A stretch of 64,000 nucleotides of DNA from Limosilactobacillus avistercoris. GTDB taxonomy: Bacteria > Bacillota > Bacilli > Lactobacillales > Lactobacillaceae. How positions within the stretch are numbered: position 1 is the stretch's first letter; each line of letters begins with the position of its first letter. Below, piece after piece: positions 1 through 10,751 of this stretch. Position numbers and translations under genes: made by a program. The stretch covers positions 60,795-124,794 of the forward strand of contig NZ_JACSQW010000003.1 of assembly GCF_014836425.1 (NCBI RefSeq), written 5' to 3'. The notes under the pieces are model-generated. The model did not search any database, was not told where the DNA came from, and saw only the letters and a program-made list of their open reading frames with translations.

Positions 1-128
1 TTTTGTGGTGATGGTGTCTTAACTTCTTCCTTCTTAAAAGTGTTGTAAACGTAACCAAGAGCTGGTGACTTTGACTTGCCCTTGTGGCTCTTACGGCCCT
101 TACGTACCAATTGGTTAATGGTTGGCAT
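1..128 (-). CDS. rpsL: 30S ribosomal protein S12, N-terminal part (cut by window edge)
   Basis: Reading the minus strand from an ATG at 126-128 gives 42 codons beginning [20 protein letters not shown] and ending in KTPSPQ, the invariant N-terminus of ribosomal protein S12 of the 30S decoding centre. The reading frame is still open at base 1, so about two thirds of the gene lies outside the window. A strong ribosome binding site (AGGAAGGGG) lies 8-10 bases before the ATG. In firmicutes rpsL opens the str operon (rpsL, rpsG, fusA), which would continue to the left. The lysine and proline positions that give streptomycin resistance when mutated are beyond the edge and cannot be read. Confidence 0.96.
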   Translation of the reverse strand, partial: MPTINQLVRKGRKSHKGKSKSPALGYVYNTFKKEEVKTPSPQ

Positions 129-203
129 AATTTTTCCCCTTCCTAATTTTTAAGTCCACACATCCAGGTGGTTCTTTTTTGCGAATAAAAAAAGTTCTTG
201 GAT

Positions 204-317
204 GATATTAAATTATGTGCCTTCGTTGACGCAAAGTCTGCCCAACGACAGACACCGACGTTGCTATAAAAAGCACCTTTAATAGACTATCACGGACTAC
301 CAGTAATGTCAACGAAG
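204..317 (-). promoter_or_regulatory. Putative str-operon promoter and leader hairpins
   Basis: On the minus strand TTGACA (307-312) is followed after 17 bp by TAGTCT (284-289), a plausible but weak promoter for rpsL. The same segment holds a perfect 10-bp inverted repeat, CTTCGTTGAC at 221-230 and its complement at 308-317, and a small stem GTCTG/CAGAC at 236-253. One arm of the long repeat overlaps the -35 box, so it could be an operator or a leader structure. The spacing and boxes are read directly; the function is inferred. A promoter for the divergent prepilin peptidase was not evident. Confidence 0.4.
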
Positions 318-385
318 TCTCAATAAATTTTCTAAGTAACATTTCGTGATTTTTACGTTATGTATCTATAGCATAACTTTGGGAG

Positions 386-1081
386 ATGATCACGTTGCTT
401 TTTATACTTATTAATTGTTGTATTCTTGTTACTCTCGCGTCCTTTACCACCCTTTGCGCTCAACGGCAGCTCAATAATCAGTTGCCGTGGTCACCTAAAC
501 GTTCTTTTTGTGATCATTGCCATCACACATTACGTTGGTGGCAACTGATCCCCATCTTCGGTTTCGTCCTTCAACTAGGACACTGCCACTGGTGTAATAA
601 GCGAATTTCGCTATTTTTTCCGCTATCAGAACTAATAATCGTCTTAGTCACCCTCAAAGCCTTCACTTACTCCTGGTACCACAATCTTGTTCTCACCTGT
701 GTTTTACTTACACTCTTATACCTTTCAACCACCGACTTTATTGCCCAAGTAATCTATCCGGTCGCCATAATTGGTTTGTTTCCACTCATCCTTATTCTCC
801 CTCAACAACATTTTTCGATTATAAATATCACAATTGAACTCTTAATTATTTCTGGCTTCCTATTTACACTTCAAACGATTACTAAAGGCCTTGGCACTGG
901 TGATATTGAATTTATCCTTGCAACCAACATTATTTGTCACTGGGAAGCAACCGCCCAGATTGTTTTAATTGGCTGCTTACTTACTCTTATCCCTGCGATA
1001 ATTAAAAAGGACAGAAAGCTGCCCCTCGTCCCTGGATTAGCTTTGGGCTTTATCCTGAGGTTGCTTTTCTGTCCCTACTAA
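386..1081 (+). CDS. comC: Type IV prepilin peptidase (A24 family)
   Basis: A 231-residue polytopic membrane aspartyl protease that would cleave and N-methylate prepilin-like leader peptides; in lactobacilli the substrates are the competence pseudopilins of the ComG system. The sequence shows the N-terminal zinc-type loop with C42-x2-C45 and C67-x2-C70, the first catalytic aspartate at D117 and the second in a GTGD motif at D173, with about seven hydrophobic segments around them. Length is normal for the family. The ATG is preceded by GGGAG only two bases away, a poor spacing, so expression may be low. Its last 45 bases overlap the convergent AbrB-like gene. No other competence gene is in the window. 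Confidence 0.88.
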   Translation: MITLLFILINCCILVTLASFTTLCAQRQLNNQLPWSPKRSFCDHCHHTLRWWQLIPIFGFVLQLGHCHWCNKRISLFFPLSELIIVLVTLKAFTYSWYHNLVLTCVLLTLLYLSTTDFIAQVIYPVAIIGLFPLILILPQQHFSIINITIELLIISGFLFTLQTITKGLGTGDIEFILATNIICHWEATAQIVLIGCLLTLIPAIIKKDRKLPLVPGLALGFILRLLFCPY

Positions 1082-2248
1082 GGTTTCATCTGTCGAATCG
1101 TTTTTTATTTTAACAAGGAATAATTGTTCGCCATACTGAGCAAGGTTTTCAATATTTTGAAGTAACAATAGTAACCATGAAAATGAAAGGGCAAATTCAA
1201 TTAGTTCAAACGCTGTTAATGATAGGTAATTTGCTAGCTCAAAGATAATATATTCTGCCCCCATCACCACACCAATTACATAGGAAATCGTCAAAAATTG
1301 CTTAGTCACTTCTGGCAAGATCCACCTAATTGCAACGATTAAAATTAACATAATATAAACTAACCACATTGAAATCCGGTCATGAAGGATATGAAACTTA
1401 GGATCATTGGGGAATAACCCAATTGCTGCAATACAAGCAGCCTCACCATACAATAACCAGCGCAATAATTGCGTCTTAACTCCCGGATACTTCCGTTGCA
1501 AATTAACAAAAAGGTAATCAACCAGTGCAATCATTAATAATCCCGAAAAAATCAAGGTTACATTAAATTGCAAATTTGCTGGATTCTGTGATGTCCCTAA
1601 AAAGCTAAAATTGTGTTTCCACCAGTCTCGGGTAGAATTTGTAAGCATGGAAAACAGCATCCCACCGATAATCATGATCGTTAGTAAATTAGTGATGATT
1701 CCTGAAGTAAGGGTTAAGGCAAGGTTAATCATCAAATAATTAATTAGCGCAATAATTACAAAAACAAAAGTAGTTGAAGTATAGATATCAAAGCGCGCAT
1801 CCATAAAAAGTTTCCCTAACAACCAAAAGAAAGCTGAAAATGAGAACGCAATAATCAACCCACAAGCAATTGTAATTGTCGGTAAGCTTCGCCAATAAAC
1901 ATTCCTCGTTGGTCCATTATTTCGTAGCTTAGTAACAATAAAACTAACCACAAAGACAAACAACCCACTTACCAAACTTAGTAACATCGAACCATTAGCA
2001 ATCGAATAATCCCCAGTAATTGGCACTGTCCTCATATGGTGATTACGACAAAAAATAAAAAATGCAACTGTTAATAAGATAGCTGGTAAGATATACCAAT
2101 ATAATTTAATTCGTGGTAATTGATCAGTTACCTTCGAAGGCCTAATAGTAATTTCATTATGGTTAACATTTAATTCTAGTTGTTCATTTGATTTAAAACC
2201 CGTCTTTTTCATTGCTGACGCTGGAATTTCAATAGTATATCTTGACAT
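1037..2248 (-). CDS. AbrB-type DNA-binding domain fused to a polytopic membrane protein
   Basis: The first 40 or so residues (SRYTIEIPASAMKKTGFKSN, then a short beta-rich stretch ending in TIRPSKV) look like a SpoVT/AbrB swapped-hairpin domain. The rest of the 403 residues is about nine or ten hydrophobic segments separated by short loops, with no recognised catalytic motif. A membrane-tethered regulator is one reading; AbrB-like antitoxin ancestry is another. I place the start at the ATG at 2246-2248 because GGGAG sits seven bases upstream; a TTG twelve bases further out would put the binding site inside the gene. The 3' end overlaps the prepilin peptidase gene by 45 bp, tail to tail. Function is unknown. 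Confidence 0.7.
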   Translation of the reverse strand: MSRYTIEIPASAMKKTGFKSNEQLELNVNHNEITIRPSKVTDQLPRIKLYWYILPAILLTVAFFIFCRNHHMRTVPITGDYSIANGSMLLSLVSGLFVFVVSFIVTKLRNNGPTRNVYWRSLPTITIACGLIIAFSFSAFFWLLGKLFMDARFDIYTSTTFVFVIIALINYLMINLALTLTSGIITNLLTIMIIGGMLFSMLTNSTRDWWKHNFSFLGTSQNPANLQFNVTLIFSGLLMIALVDYLFVNLQRKYPGVKTQLLRWLLYGEAACIAAIGLFPNDPKFHILHDRISMWLVYIMLILIVAIRWILPEVTKQFLTISYVIGVVMGAEYIIFELANYLSLTAFELIEFALSFSWLLLLLQNIENLAQYGEQLFLVKIKNDSTDETLVGTEKQPQDKAQS

Positions 2249-2330
2249 TATTTCTCCCAAAAGTAATGGAGAACCATAGTAACTTAAACTACAGTTCCCC
2301 TGACGTTAATTATCCAATATTTAAAATAGC

Positions 2331-2365
2331 AAAAAGGACCATGACAATCAAGTCACGGTCCTTTT
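2331..2365 (-). terminator. rho-independent terminator of the rpoBC operon
   Basis: AAAGGACCATGAC and its near-complement GTCACGGTCCTTT (one G-U pair) form a 13-bp stem around a 5-base loop, followed on the minus strand by a run of T. It begins 15 bases after the rpoC stop codon. Confidence 0.85.
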
Positions 2366-2379
2366 CAAATACTAGTTAA

Positions 2380-5300
2380 TTAGTTTTGCTTGTCTTCTTC
2401 CTTCATCTTGGCTTCTAAGTCCTTAATGGAGTAAGCAGCAACATTAACTTCCTTCGGCTTAATGTTCCGGTATGTACTCATACCAGTACCGGCAGGAATA
2501 ATCTTACCGATAATAACATTTTCCTTCAAACCAACTAATGGATCGTTCTTACCACGAATAGCAGCATCAGTCAGAACACGAGTAGTTTCCTGGAATGAAG
2601 CAGCTGATAAGAAACTGTTAGTTTCAAGGGCAGCCTTGGTAATACCTAAGATAACTGGACGAGCTGTAGCAGGAATGTTACCAGCTATCAATGTCTTGTA
2701 GTTAGCGTCACGGAATTGACCAATATCCATCAATTGTCCTGGTAACATATCAGTGTCACCTGGATCCATGACACGTACTTTCCGCATCATTTGACGAATC
2801 ATAATTTCAACGTGCTTATCTAACAGATCAATACCCTGCATACGGTAAACTTTTTGAACTTCAGCAAGGAGGTATGTTTCTGTAGAAAGAACATCACGAA
2901 CACGAATCAATTCCTTAGGATCAATTGAACCTTCGTTAAGGGCAGTACCACGGTGAATGAAGTCCCCTTCAGCTACCCGCATCCGAGCAGTAATTGGTAA
3001 GGTGTATGTCCGGGTATCAGTTTCACCCTTAACAGTAACATCCTTAGTCCGTTCTGCAGGATTTTCTTCGATTGATTCAACTTCACCAGTAACTTCAGTA
3101 ATTGTTGCACGACCCTTAGGATTACGTGCTTCAACAATTTCTTGGATACGTGGAAGACCTTGGGTAATATCGTCGTTACCGGCAACACCACCAGTGTGGA
3201 AGTTCCGTAAGGTCAATTGAGTACCTGGTTCACCAATTGATTGAGCTGCAACAGTACCAACTGCTTCACCGGCTTCAACACGGTCACCAGTAGCGGCGTT
3301 CCGGCCGTAGCACCGTTCACAAACACCGTGTTCAGTGTTACAAGTAAATGCGGAACGAATAGTAACCTTCTTCACACCAGCATCAACAATCTTTTGTGCC
3401 ATTTCTTCATCAATCAGAACGTTCTTACCAACGATCTTTTCACCAGTCTTTGGATCAAAGACTGACTTCATCGTGTAACGACCCATAATCCGATCGTAAA
3501 GTGGTTCAATCATTTCGTTACCGTTTGTAATTGCAGTAACTTCAAGACCACGATCAGTTCCACAGTCCTTTTCACGAACAACGACGTCTTGAGCAACATC
3601 AACCAACCGCCGAGTTAAGTAACCTGAGTTAGCAGTCTTCAAGGCAGTATCAGTCATACCCTTACGAGCACCGTGAGAGGAAATGAACATTTCCAGAACT
3701 GACAAACCTTCATAGAAGTTAGAAAGAACTGGCAATTCCATAATCTTACCGTTTGGTGAAGCCATCAATCCACGCATTCCGGCAAGCTGAGTAAAGTTAG
3801 AAATGTTACCACGAGCACCTGAGTCAGACATCATGTTGATTGGGTTATGGATGTCCATGTGTTCAATCAGCTTGTTTTGAACTTCATCCTTAGCATCGTT
3901 CCAAATACCAATAACCCGATCATAACGTTCATCATCAGTAATCAAACCACGACGGAATTGCTTAGTAACCAAATCAACTTGCTTACGAGCCTTCTTAATG
4001 ATTTCCGGCTTTTCAGGTAAATCATGGATATCTGACATTGCAGTTGTCAAACCAGAAATAGTTGATTCATAGTAACCAAGATCCTTAATCCGGTCAAGGA
4101 AAAGAGAAGTCTTGGTAACCTTGTACTTCTTGTAAACTTCAGCAATCAAGTCAGACAAGAAGCCCTTCTTGAATGGTGGAACAAGTGGTGCATTTTCAAG
4201 GTAATCATTGATATTTTCACCAGGATCGAGGAAGAAGCGATCATCAACACCCTTAGTGATATTATCTGCGGTTGGTTCGTTAATGTAGTTAAAGTCCTTA
4301 GGGAGGATCCGGTTGAACAATAACTTACCAACACTAGTTACCATGATCTTGCCACGTTGTTCTTCAGTGAATGGCTTATCAGGGAATGCAGAAACTTGCA
4401 CACCAACACGTGTTTGCAATGAAACATAGTTATTCCGGTATGCCATTTCAGCTTCATCAGTATCCTTGAAGATCATTCCTTCACCTTCACGACCCTTATC
4501 TTCAGTGGTCATGTAGTAGTTACCGATAACCATATCCTGAGATGGAGAAACAATTGGTTCACCATCACGAGGACTCAAAATGTGGGAAGCGGCAAGCATA
4601 AGTAAACGTGCTTCGGCTTGTGCTTCATCTGAGAGTGGCACGTGGATAGCCATCTGGTCCCCATCAAAATCGGCATTGTAAGCAGTACATACCAATGGGT
4701 GAAGACGCATTGACTTCCCAGAAACCAGAATTGGTTCGAAAGCCTGGATACCTAACCGGTGCAAAGTAGGTGCCCGGTTAAGGAGAACTGGGTGTTCCTT
4801 AATAACATCTTCAAGAACATCAAAGACATCATCATCCCGACGATCGATCTTCCGCTTAGCTGCTTTAACGTTAGCAGATAAACCGCGCTTAACTAATTCA
4901 TGCATAATGAATGGCTTGAATAATTCAAGAGCCATTGGAACTGGAAGTCCCATTTGGTTCATCCGTAATGATGGACCAACATCAATAACTGAACGACCAG
5001 AGTAGTCAACCCGCTTACCAAGTAAGTTTTGACGGAAACGTCCTTGCTTACCCTTAAGAAGGTGAGAAAGTGACTTCAATGGACGGTTACCAGGACCAGA
5101 AACTGGACGACCCCGACGACCGTTATCAATCAAAGCATCAACGGCTTCTTGAAGCATCCGCTTTTCATTTTGAACAATGATTCCAGGAGCTTGCAACTTC
5201 AAAAGCCGCTTTAAACGGTTGTTCCGGTTAATAACACGCCGGTATAAATCGTTTAAGTCAGAAGTAGCGAACCGGCCACCTTCAAGTTGAACCATTGGAC

Positions 5301-6015
5301 GTAAGTCAGGTGGCATAACTGGAATAACATCAAGAACCATCCATTCAGGCTTGTTACCAGACTTAATGAAGGCTTCCAAAATATCCAATCGACGAATAGC
5401 ACGGGTCCGCTTTTGACCAGTAGCTTCCTTCAATTCTTCCTTCAGTTCTGCTGCTTCCTTTTCAAGGTCAACGTCAGCTAATAACTTCTTAATAGCAGCG
5501 GCACCCATTTCAGCAGTAAAGCGATCACCAAATTCAGCTTTCTTATCACGGTATTCAGCTTCAGAGAGAAGTTGTTTCTTTTCAAGTGGAGTATCACCTG
5601 GATCCAAAACAACATATGAAGCAAAGTAAATAACTTCTTCAAGTGAACGTGGACTCATGTCTAAGACAAGACCCATCCGACTTGGAATCCCCTTGAAGTA
5701 CCAAATATGTGAAACTGGAGCAGCCAATTCGATGTGACCCATCCGTTCACGACGAACCTTTGAACTAGTAACTTCAACACCACAACGGTCACAGACACGA
5801 CCCTTGTAGCGAATCCGCTTGTACTTACCACAAGCACATTCATAGTCCTTAGTTGGGCCAAAGATTCGTTCGTCAAACAGACCTTGCTTTTCTGGCTTTA
5901 AAGTCCGGTAGTTGATTGTTTCGGGCTTCTTAACTTCCCCATAAGACCAACTACGGATCTTATCTGGTGATGCCAGGCCGATCTGCATACTTTCAAATTT
6001 ATTGACATCAATCAA
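2380..6015 (-). CDS. rpoC: DNA-directed RNA polymerase subunit beta'
   Basis: The 1211-residue largest subunit of RNA polymerase, which carries the catalytic Mg2+ site and the clamp. Visible landmarks are the N-terminal zinc ribbon (C60, C62, C75, C78), the catalytic NADFDGD motif near residue 448, and the second zinc cluster around residues 885-905 ([11 protein letters not shown]). The C-terminus ends in a lysine-rich acidic tail ([10 protein letters not shown]). Length is the usual one for Lactobacillaceae, without the large insertions of proteobacteria. The start is a TTG at 6013-6015, nine bases after AAGGAGG, giving the conserved N-terminus [17 protein letters not shown]. It follows rpoB after 53 bp with no terminator between, so the two are cotranscribed. 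Confidence 0.98.
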   Translation of the reverse strand: MIDVNKFESMQIGLASPDKIRSWSYGEVKKPETINYRTLKPEKQGLFDERIFGPTKDYECACGKYKRIRYKGRVCDRCGVEVTSSKVRRERMGHIELAAPVSHIWYFKGIPSRMGLVLDMSPRSLEEVIYFASYVVLDPGDTPLEKKQLLSEAEYRDKKAEFGDRFTAEMGAAAIKKLLADVDLEKEAAELKEELKEATGQKRTRAIRRLDILEAFIKSGNKPEWMVLDVIPVMPPDLRPMVQLEGGRFATSDLNDLYRRVINRNNRLKRLLKLQAPGIIVQNEKRMLQEAVDALIDNGRRGRPVSGPGNRPLKSLSHLLKGKQGRFRQNLLGKRVDYSGRSVIDVGPSLRMNQMGLPVPMALELFKPFIMHELVKRGLSANVKAAKRKIDRRDDDVFDVLEDVIKEHPVLLNRAPTLHRLGIQAFEPILVSGKSMRLHPLVCTAYNADFDGDQMAIHVPLSDEAQAEARLLMLAASHILSPRDGEPIVSPSQDMVIGNYYMTTEDKGREGEGMIFKDTDEAEMAYRNNYVSLQTRVGVQVSAFPDKPFTEEQRGKIMVTSVGKLLFNRILPKDFNYINEPTADNITKGVDDRFFLDPGENINDYLENAPLVPPFKKGFLSDLIAEVYKKYKVTKTSLFLDRIKDLGYYESTISGLTTAMSDIHDLPEKPEIIKKARKQVDLVTKQFRRGLITDDERYDRVIGIWNDAKDEVQNKLIEHMDIHNPINMMSDSGARGNISNFTQLAGMRGLMASPNGKIMELPVLSNFYEGLSVLEMFISSHGARKGMTDTALKTANSGYLTRRLVDVAQDVVVREKDCGTDRGLEVTAITNGNEMIEPLYDRIMGRYTMKSVFDPKTGEKIVGKNVLIDEEMAQKIVDAGVKKVTIRSAFTCNTEHGVCERCYGRNAATGDRVEAGEAVGTVAAQSIGEPGTQLTLRNFHTGGVAGNDDITQGLPRIQEIVEARNPKGRATITEVTGEVESIEENPAERTKDVTVKGETDTRTYTLPITARMRVAEGDFIHRGTALNEGSIDPKELIRVRDVLSTETYLLAEVQKVYRMQGIDLLDKHVEIMIRQMMRKVRVMDPGDTDMLPGQLMDIGQFRDANYKTLIAGNIPATARPVILGITKAALETNSFLSAASFQETTRVLTDAAIRGKNDPLVGLKENVIIGKIIPAGTGMSTYRNIKPKEVNVAAYSIKDLEAKMKEEDKQN

Positions 6016-6068
6016 AGGATTTTTCCTCCTTATTTTAGTAGTTTACGTTCAGTGCTAAGTAAAACTAA

Positions 6069-9000
6069 CTAGTCTTGCTTAGTCTTGTCTTGTTCATCAG
6101 TTGTTGCTGCTGACTTTTCAGAAGAAGCTTCTTCCTTCTTTTCCTTTTCTTCAGCATTATGCTTTGCGGCATACTTAGCTAAAGCATCAACATTAACAAC
6201 TTGATCATCGTCTTCGTCCATGTTCTTTAATTGAACTTCATTGTGGTTACCATCAAGAACCTTCATATCAAGGCCTAATGCTTGTAATTCCTTAACAAGA
6301 ACCCGGAATGATTCAGGAACACCTGGCTTTGGAATTGGTTCACCATTAATGATGGCATCGTAAGTCCGAACACGACCAACAGTATCATCTGACTTGTAAG
6401 TAAGGATTTCTTGAAGGGTGTATGCAGCACCGTAAGCTTCAAGAGCCCAAACTTCCATTTCACCGAACCGCTGACCACCGAATTGAGCTTTACCACCCAA
6501 TGGTTGTTGGGTAACAAGTGAGTATGGACCAGTAGAACGGGCGTGAATCTTATCATCAACCATGTGGGCTAACTTAAGATAGTGCATTGAACCAACGGCA
6601 ATCCGGTTTTCAAATGGTTCACCTGTCCGACCATCATAAAGGATTGTCTTCCCATCTTCTGGGAATCCAGATTCCTTAACAGCATCCCAAACATCCTTAT
6701 CAGTAGCACCATCAAATACTGGTGTTGCCATGTGAATACCAAGACGCTTTGCGGCCATTCCTAAGTGCAATTCAAGCAACTGACCAATGTTCATACGACT
6801 TGGCACACCCATTGGACTCAACATAATGTCGATTGGAGTCCCATCTGGCATGTATGGCATATCTTCTTCAGGGACAACGATTGAAACAGTACCCTTGTTA
6901 CCGTGACGACCTGACATCTTATCACCAACTTGGATCTTCCGCTTTTGAGCGATGTAAACCCGAACCATGGTGTTAACACCTGGTGAAAGTTCATCACCAT
7001 TTTCACGAGTAAAGACCTTAACGTCTTGGATAATACCACCACCACCGTGAGGAACACGGAGAGAAGTATCACGAACTTCACGTGACTTTTCACCAAAGAT
7101 AGCGTGAAGCAAACGTTCTTCAGCGGATAATTCAGTCATTCCCTTAGGAGTAACCTTACCAACTAAGATATCGCCGTCGTGGACTTCAGCACCAATCCGA
7201 ACGATCCCATTTTCATCCAGATCCTTAAGGGCGTCATCACCGACGTTAGGAATTTCACGAGTCATTTCTTCAGGTCCAAGCTTGGTTTCCCGAGCTTCTG
7301 ATTCGTAAGATTCAATATGGATAGATGTGTAAACATCATCCTTAACCAACCGTTCATTAATTGCGATGGCATCTTCGAAGTTGTAACCTTCCCAGGTCAT
7401 AAAGGCAATCAATGGGTTTTGACCCAAGGCTAATTCACCTTGTTCCATTGATGGTCCATCAGCAAGGACATCATCATCATCAACATGTTCGCCAACTTTA
7501 ACAATTGGCCGTTGGTTATAGTTCTTACCACCGTTAGAACGACGGAATTTCATTAACTTGTAAGTATCAAGAGTACCGTCTTCTTCACGAACCCGAACTT
7601 CACGAGCATCAACATATTCAACTGTCCCTGGCTTCTTAGCAATCATGGCCACCCCAGAGTCATGAGCTGCTTTGTAGTCAATTCCAGTACTTACTAATGG
7701 TGCATGAGGGTTCAACAATGGAACAGCTTGACGCTGCATGTTAGCACCCATCAAGGCACGGTTAGAGTCATCGTTTTCAAGGAATGGAATACATGCGGAA
7801 GCAACGGAGACAACTTGTTTTGGAGAAACGTCCATGTAGTCGACGTTCTCAACACTCGTTTCAATGTAATCATCCTTATCACGACACATAACTTGGTCTT
7901 CAGCAAATGAACCATCATCATTCAATGGTGTGTTAGCCTGAGCGATAACATAATTATCTTCTTCGTCAGCAGTTAAGTAGTCAATCTTATCGGTTACCTT
8001 ATGGGTCTTCCATGAAACACGCCGGTATGGAGTTTCAATAAATCCGTACTTATTAACACGGGCATAGGATGAAAGACTGTTAATCAAACCAATGTTAGGA
8101 CCTTCGGGAGTTTCAATTGGGCACATCCGGCCATAGTGAGTATAGTGAACATCCCGAACTTCATATCCGGCACGATCACGAGTTAAACCACCAGGACCAA
8201 GGGCAGAAAGACGCCGCTTATGGGTCAATTCACCAAGTGGGTTAGTTTGATCCATGAATTGTGACAATTGTGAAGAACCGAAGAATTCACGAATTGAAGC
8301 AACAACTGGACGAATATTGATTAATTGTTGTGGTGTAACGGTATTAGGATCTTGAATTGACATCCGTTCACGGACAACACGTTCCATCCGTGCTAAACCA
8401 ATCCGGAATTGGTTTTGTAATAATTCACCAACAGAACGGATCCGCCGATTACCCAAGTGGTCAATATCATCAGTTAAACCAATGCCTTCTTGTAAGTTAA
8501 AGAAGTAGTTCAATGAAGCAAGAATATCAGCTGGTTCAATGTGCTTGTATTCTAATGGAATATGACCGTTACCAATAATTGGTACAACACGATCTGGATC
8601 TTCATGGGAGTAAACTAAGATCTTTTGAAGCTTTACTGGTTCAGTAACTACAGCTTCATCAGAAGGAGTATAAGTAATCATCTTGAAGTCATCACGATCC
8701 AAGTATGGTTCTAACTTCTTCAATACTTCCTTAGTTACCTTGTCACCCTTTTGTGCAAGTACTTCACCAGTATCTGGATCAGCAAGGGTTTCAGCCAAAG
8801 TTTCACCAAGAAGACGGTACTTCAACATTAACTTCTTGTTAGTCTTGTAACGACCAACTGGAGCCATATCATAACGCTTTGGATCAAAGAACCGTGCAGT
8901 TAACAAGTTCCGAGCTGAGTCAGCGGTCTTTGGTTCACCTGGACGAAGACGTTCGTAAATGTCCTTAAGTGCTTCTTCAACCCGAGAATCTTCAGCATTC

Positions 9001-9683
9001 TTGTGAACATCCTTATCCAAAGTCAATGATAAGGTTTCACTGTTACCACCAAACATATCAATGATTTCATCATCTGAGCCAAATCCAAGAGCTCGGATTA
9101 ATTCTGTCATTGGTAGCTTACGAGTCCGGTCAATCCGAACGTAAGAAATGTTTTTGGCATCAGTTTCGTATTCAAGCCAGGCACCACGGTTTGGAATAAA
9201 TGTAGCACCATAACTTGGCCGACCATTCTTGCCGACTTCTTCACTATAGTAAACACCTGGTGACCGAACTAATTGAGAAACAATAACCCGTTCAGCACCA
9301 TTAATAATGAAGGTCCCTTGATCTGTCATTAATGGGAATTCACCAAAGAAAACATCTTGAGACTTAATTTCCCCAGTCTCATGGTTAGTAAGACGCAAAG
9401 TAACGTGAAGTGGTGCAGAGTAGTTTGCATCATGTTCACGCGCTTCATCAACAGTATACTTAGGTTCCAAAAGTTGATAGTCAACGAATTCCAATGACAA
9501 CTTCCCTTGGAAATCATCGATTGGCATAATATCATTAAACATTTCCCGTAAACCTTTATCCATGAACCATTTATATGAGTTGGTTTGGATTTCAATTAGG
9601 TTTGGCAACTCGAGAACTTCTTTAATTCGGGAGTAGCTACGACGGGTACGGTGCTTACCGTATTTAACTAAATGTCCGGCCAA
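6069..9683 (-). CDS. rpoB: DNA-directed RNA polymerase subunit beta
   Basis: The second large RNA polymerase subunit, about 1204 residues. The rifampicin region around residue 470 ([20 protein letters not shown], then [10 protein letters not shown]) is intact and shows none of the common resistance substitutions, so a rifampicin-sensitive enzyme is expected. The C-terminal part contains the conserved [20 protein letters not shown] stretch and then a poorly conserved acidic/lysine tail (about 45 residues) typical of lactobacilli. I prefer the TTG at 9681-9683 because AGAGAGGTG lies at a proper distance before it; a GTG at 9690-9692 would lie inside that binding site and add three residues. A strong promoter and a hairpin leader lie upstream. 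Confidence 0.97.
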   Translation of the reverse strand: MAGHLVKYGKHRTRRSYSRIKEVLELPNLIEIQTNSYKWFMDKGLREMFNDIMPIDDFQGKLSLEFVDYQLLEPKYTVDEAREHDANYSAPLHVTLRLTNHETGEIKSQDVFFGEFPLMTDQGTFIINGAERVIVSQLVRSPGVYYSEEVGKNGRPSYGATFIPNRGAWLEYETDAKNISYVRIDRTRKLPMTELIRALGFGSDDEIIDMFGGNSETLSLTLDKDVHKNAEDSRVEEALKDIYERLRPGEPKTADSARNLLTARFFDPKRYDMAPVGRYKTNKKLMLKYRLLGETLAETLADPDTGEVLAQKGDKVTKEVLKKLEPYLDRDDFKMITYTPSDEAVVTEPVKLQKILVYSHEDPDRVVPIIGNGHIPLEYKHIEPADILASLNYFFNLQEGIGLTDDIDHLGNRRIRSVGELLQNQFRIGLARMERVVRERMSIQDPNTVTPQQLINIRPVVASIREFFGSSQLSQFMDQTNPLGELTHKRRLSALGPGGLTRDRAGYEVRDVHYTHYGRMCPIETPEGPNIGLINSLSSYARVNKYGFIETPYRRVSWKTHKVTDKIDYLTADEEDNYVIAQANTPLNDDGSFAEDQVMCRDKDDYIETSVENVDYMDVSPKQVVSVASACIPFLENDDSNRALMGANMQRQAVPLLNPHAPLVSTGIDYKAAHDSGVAMIAKKPGTVEYVDAREVRVREEDGTLDTYKLMKFRRSNGGKNYNQRPIVKVGEHVDDDDVLADGPSMEQGELALGQNPLIAFMTWEGYNFEDAIAINERLVKDDVYTSIHIESYESEARETKLGPEEMTREIPNVGDDALKDLDENGIVRIGAEVHDGDILVGKVTPKGMTELSAEERLLHAIFGEKSREVRDTSLRVPHGGGGIIQDVKVFTRENGDELSPGVNTMVRVYIAQKRKIQVGDKMSGRHGNKGTVSIVVPEEDMPYMPDGTPIDIMLSPMGVPSRMNIGQLLELHLGMAAKRLGIHMATPVFDGATDKDVWDAVKESGFPEDGKTILYDGRTGEPFENRIAVGSMHYLKLAHMVDDKIHARSTGPYSLVTQQPLGGKAQFGGQRFGEMEVWALEAYGAAYTLQEILTYKSDDTVGRVRTYDAIINGEPIPKPGVPESFRVLVKELQALGLDMKVLDGNHNEVQLKNMDEDDDQVVNVDALAKYAAKHNAEEKEKKEEASSEKSAATTDEQDKTKQD

Positions 9684-9762
9684 ACTGTTCACCTCTCTAA
9701 TTTATTCAGTGAGTTTTAAATATTACAATTTGATTACAAATAGGTCAAAATCGTAATTTTGA

Positions 9763-9800
9763 GCAAAAAAAATCCAAAAACAGTTAAAAACTGCCTTTGG
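9763..9800 (-). terminator. Terminator-like hairpin in the rpoB leader
   Basis: On the minus strand CCAAAGGCAGTT and AACTGTTTTTGG form a stem with two internal mismatches, followed directly by eight T. It lies about 70-105 bases downstream of the predicted rpoB start point and about 80 bases before the rpoB start codon. It could end the tetR transcript, or act as an attenuator in the rpoBC leader. Confidence 0.6.
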
Positions 9801-9811
9801 TTTTATTTACT

Positions 9812-9841
9812 GAACCTAGTGGACAATAGATCACTAAGTTC
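9812..9841 (-). promoter_or_regulatory. Leader stem-loop upstream of the rpoB terminator-like hairpin
   Basis: GAACTTAGTG and CACTAGGTTC pair over ten positions (one G-U) around a 10-base loop, near the 5' end of the predicted rpoBC transcript. Together with the following terminator-like hairpin it resembles a regulatory leader, but no known RNA family was recognised. Confidence 0.5.
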
Positions 9842-9871
9842 ATATGAGAACTCACAATTACATACTATTAT

Positions 9872-9900
9872 ATGATATAAGATTATTAATTAAATGTCAA
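9872..9900 (-). promoter_or_regulatory. Promoter of rpoBC
   Basis: A consensus -35 TTGACA (9895-9900) is followed after exactly 17 bp by TATCAT (9872-9877). It lies between the end of the tetR gene and rpoB, giving a leader of roughly 180 nt. rpoBC therefore need not depend on upstream ribosomal protein genes, none of which is adjacent here. Confidence 0.75.
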
Positions 9901-9917
9901 TAGAGTTACTCAAATAA

Positions 9918-10511
9918 TTATTTTGATTTTGAAAGGCCGCTAATAATGCAGTCCAAAATCAACTGATCACGCTGGTCATCGCTAATATTATGACCACCAA
10001 TTGGTTGGTAGGTACCAAAAATTGGTGAAATTTCGGCTAAGAATAATTCGGCCGCTTCTTGTGGCAAAATATCAGGACGCAATTCTACTTCTGGTTGTTT
10101 AAAGTACTCAGCAATTGGTTGAAGATAGTTCATCGCTAAAATCATATTTAGTTTTTGCTGAGAACTCTTTGAAAGTAAATTAATTGCTTGGTGATACTGA
10201 TCATAAATACTTGCTGGATGATGTTTTTTCAACACAACAGTAATTTGCCACAGTTGTTCATTAGGGGTCAGTTTATGCTTTCGCATCACCTTATTAATGT
10301 CTTTACGAACCTTACTACTCAGGTTAGTCATCACATCAAGATAAAGAACTTCCTTATCGCTAAAGTGATGGTAAAGAGCTGGTTGGGTGATCCCGACTTG
10401 TTTGGCAATATCACGAGTAGAGGTCTCGCCAAAGCCTTTTTGTAAGAAAAGCTTAGTTGCTGTTCTCATAATTGACTGTCGTGTCTTCTCAAGCTGTTCA
10501 GCTCTCTTCAT
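9918..10511 (-). CDS. TetR/AcrR family transcriptional regulator
   Basis: A 197-residue repressor-type protein. The N-terminal helix-turn-helix occupies about residues 10-56, with the characteristic ATKLFLQKGFGETSTRDIAK and a recognition helix followed by ALYHHFSDKEVLY. The C-terminal ligand domain is not assignable. It stands alone between clpC and rpoB on the same strand and has no divergent partner, so its target is not evident from context. Upstream on the minus strand TTGTCA is followed after 17 bp by CATTAT, a possible promoter, and TAGGAG lies before the ATG. Confidence 0.85.
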   Translation of the reverse strand: MKRAEQLEKTRQSIMRTATKLFLQKGFGETSTRDIAKQVGITQPALYHHFSDKEVLYLDVMTNLSSKVRKDINKVMRKHKLTPNEQLWQITVVLKKHHPASIYDQYHQAINLLSKSSQQKLNMILAMNYLQPIAEYFKQPEVELRPDILPQEAAELFLAEISPIFGTYQPIGGHNISDDQRDQLILDCIISGLSKSK

Positions 10512-10694
10512 TGTTTATTATCTCCTAACATATTAATCGCATTATAAGTATATAATGCCACCAAAAGTCTGATTTGACAAGCTTCTCAACAAAATTATCT
10601 GTTATTCATTTTAATATAGATAAAATAATATTTTATTTATATCATCTTTTATTAAACAGATGATAACATTAATGTTTAATAAAGTTCGAGAAAT

Positions 10695-10738
10695 AAAGAA
10701 GTTCCGCCATCCAACAAATTGAATAACGGAACCTCTTT
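10695..10738 (-). terminator. Terminator after clpC
   Basis: AAAGAGGTTCCG and CGGAACTTCTTT (one G-U pair) form a 12-bp stem with a 20-base loop, followed by T-rich sequence on the minus strand. It lies 14 bp past the clpC stop. The remaining gap of some 180 bp to tetR is AT-rich with no open frame. Confidence 0.75.
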
Positions 10739-10751
10739 TGTCAAATTAATA

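Noticed and set aside
2462..9595. Many open frames of 60-95 codons on both strands within rpoB and rpoC
   Set aside because: They are shadows of the two long genes, with no binding sites of their own and no family resemblance.
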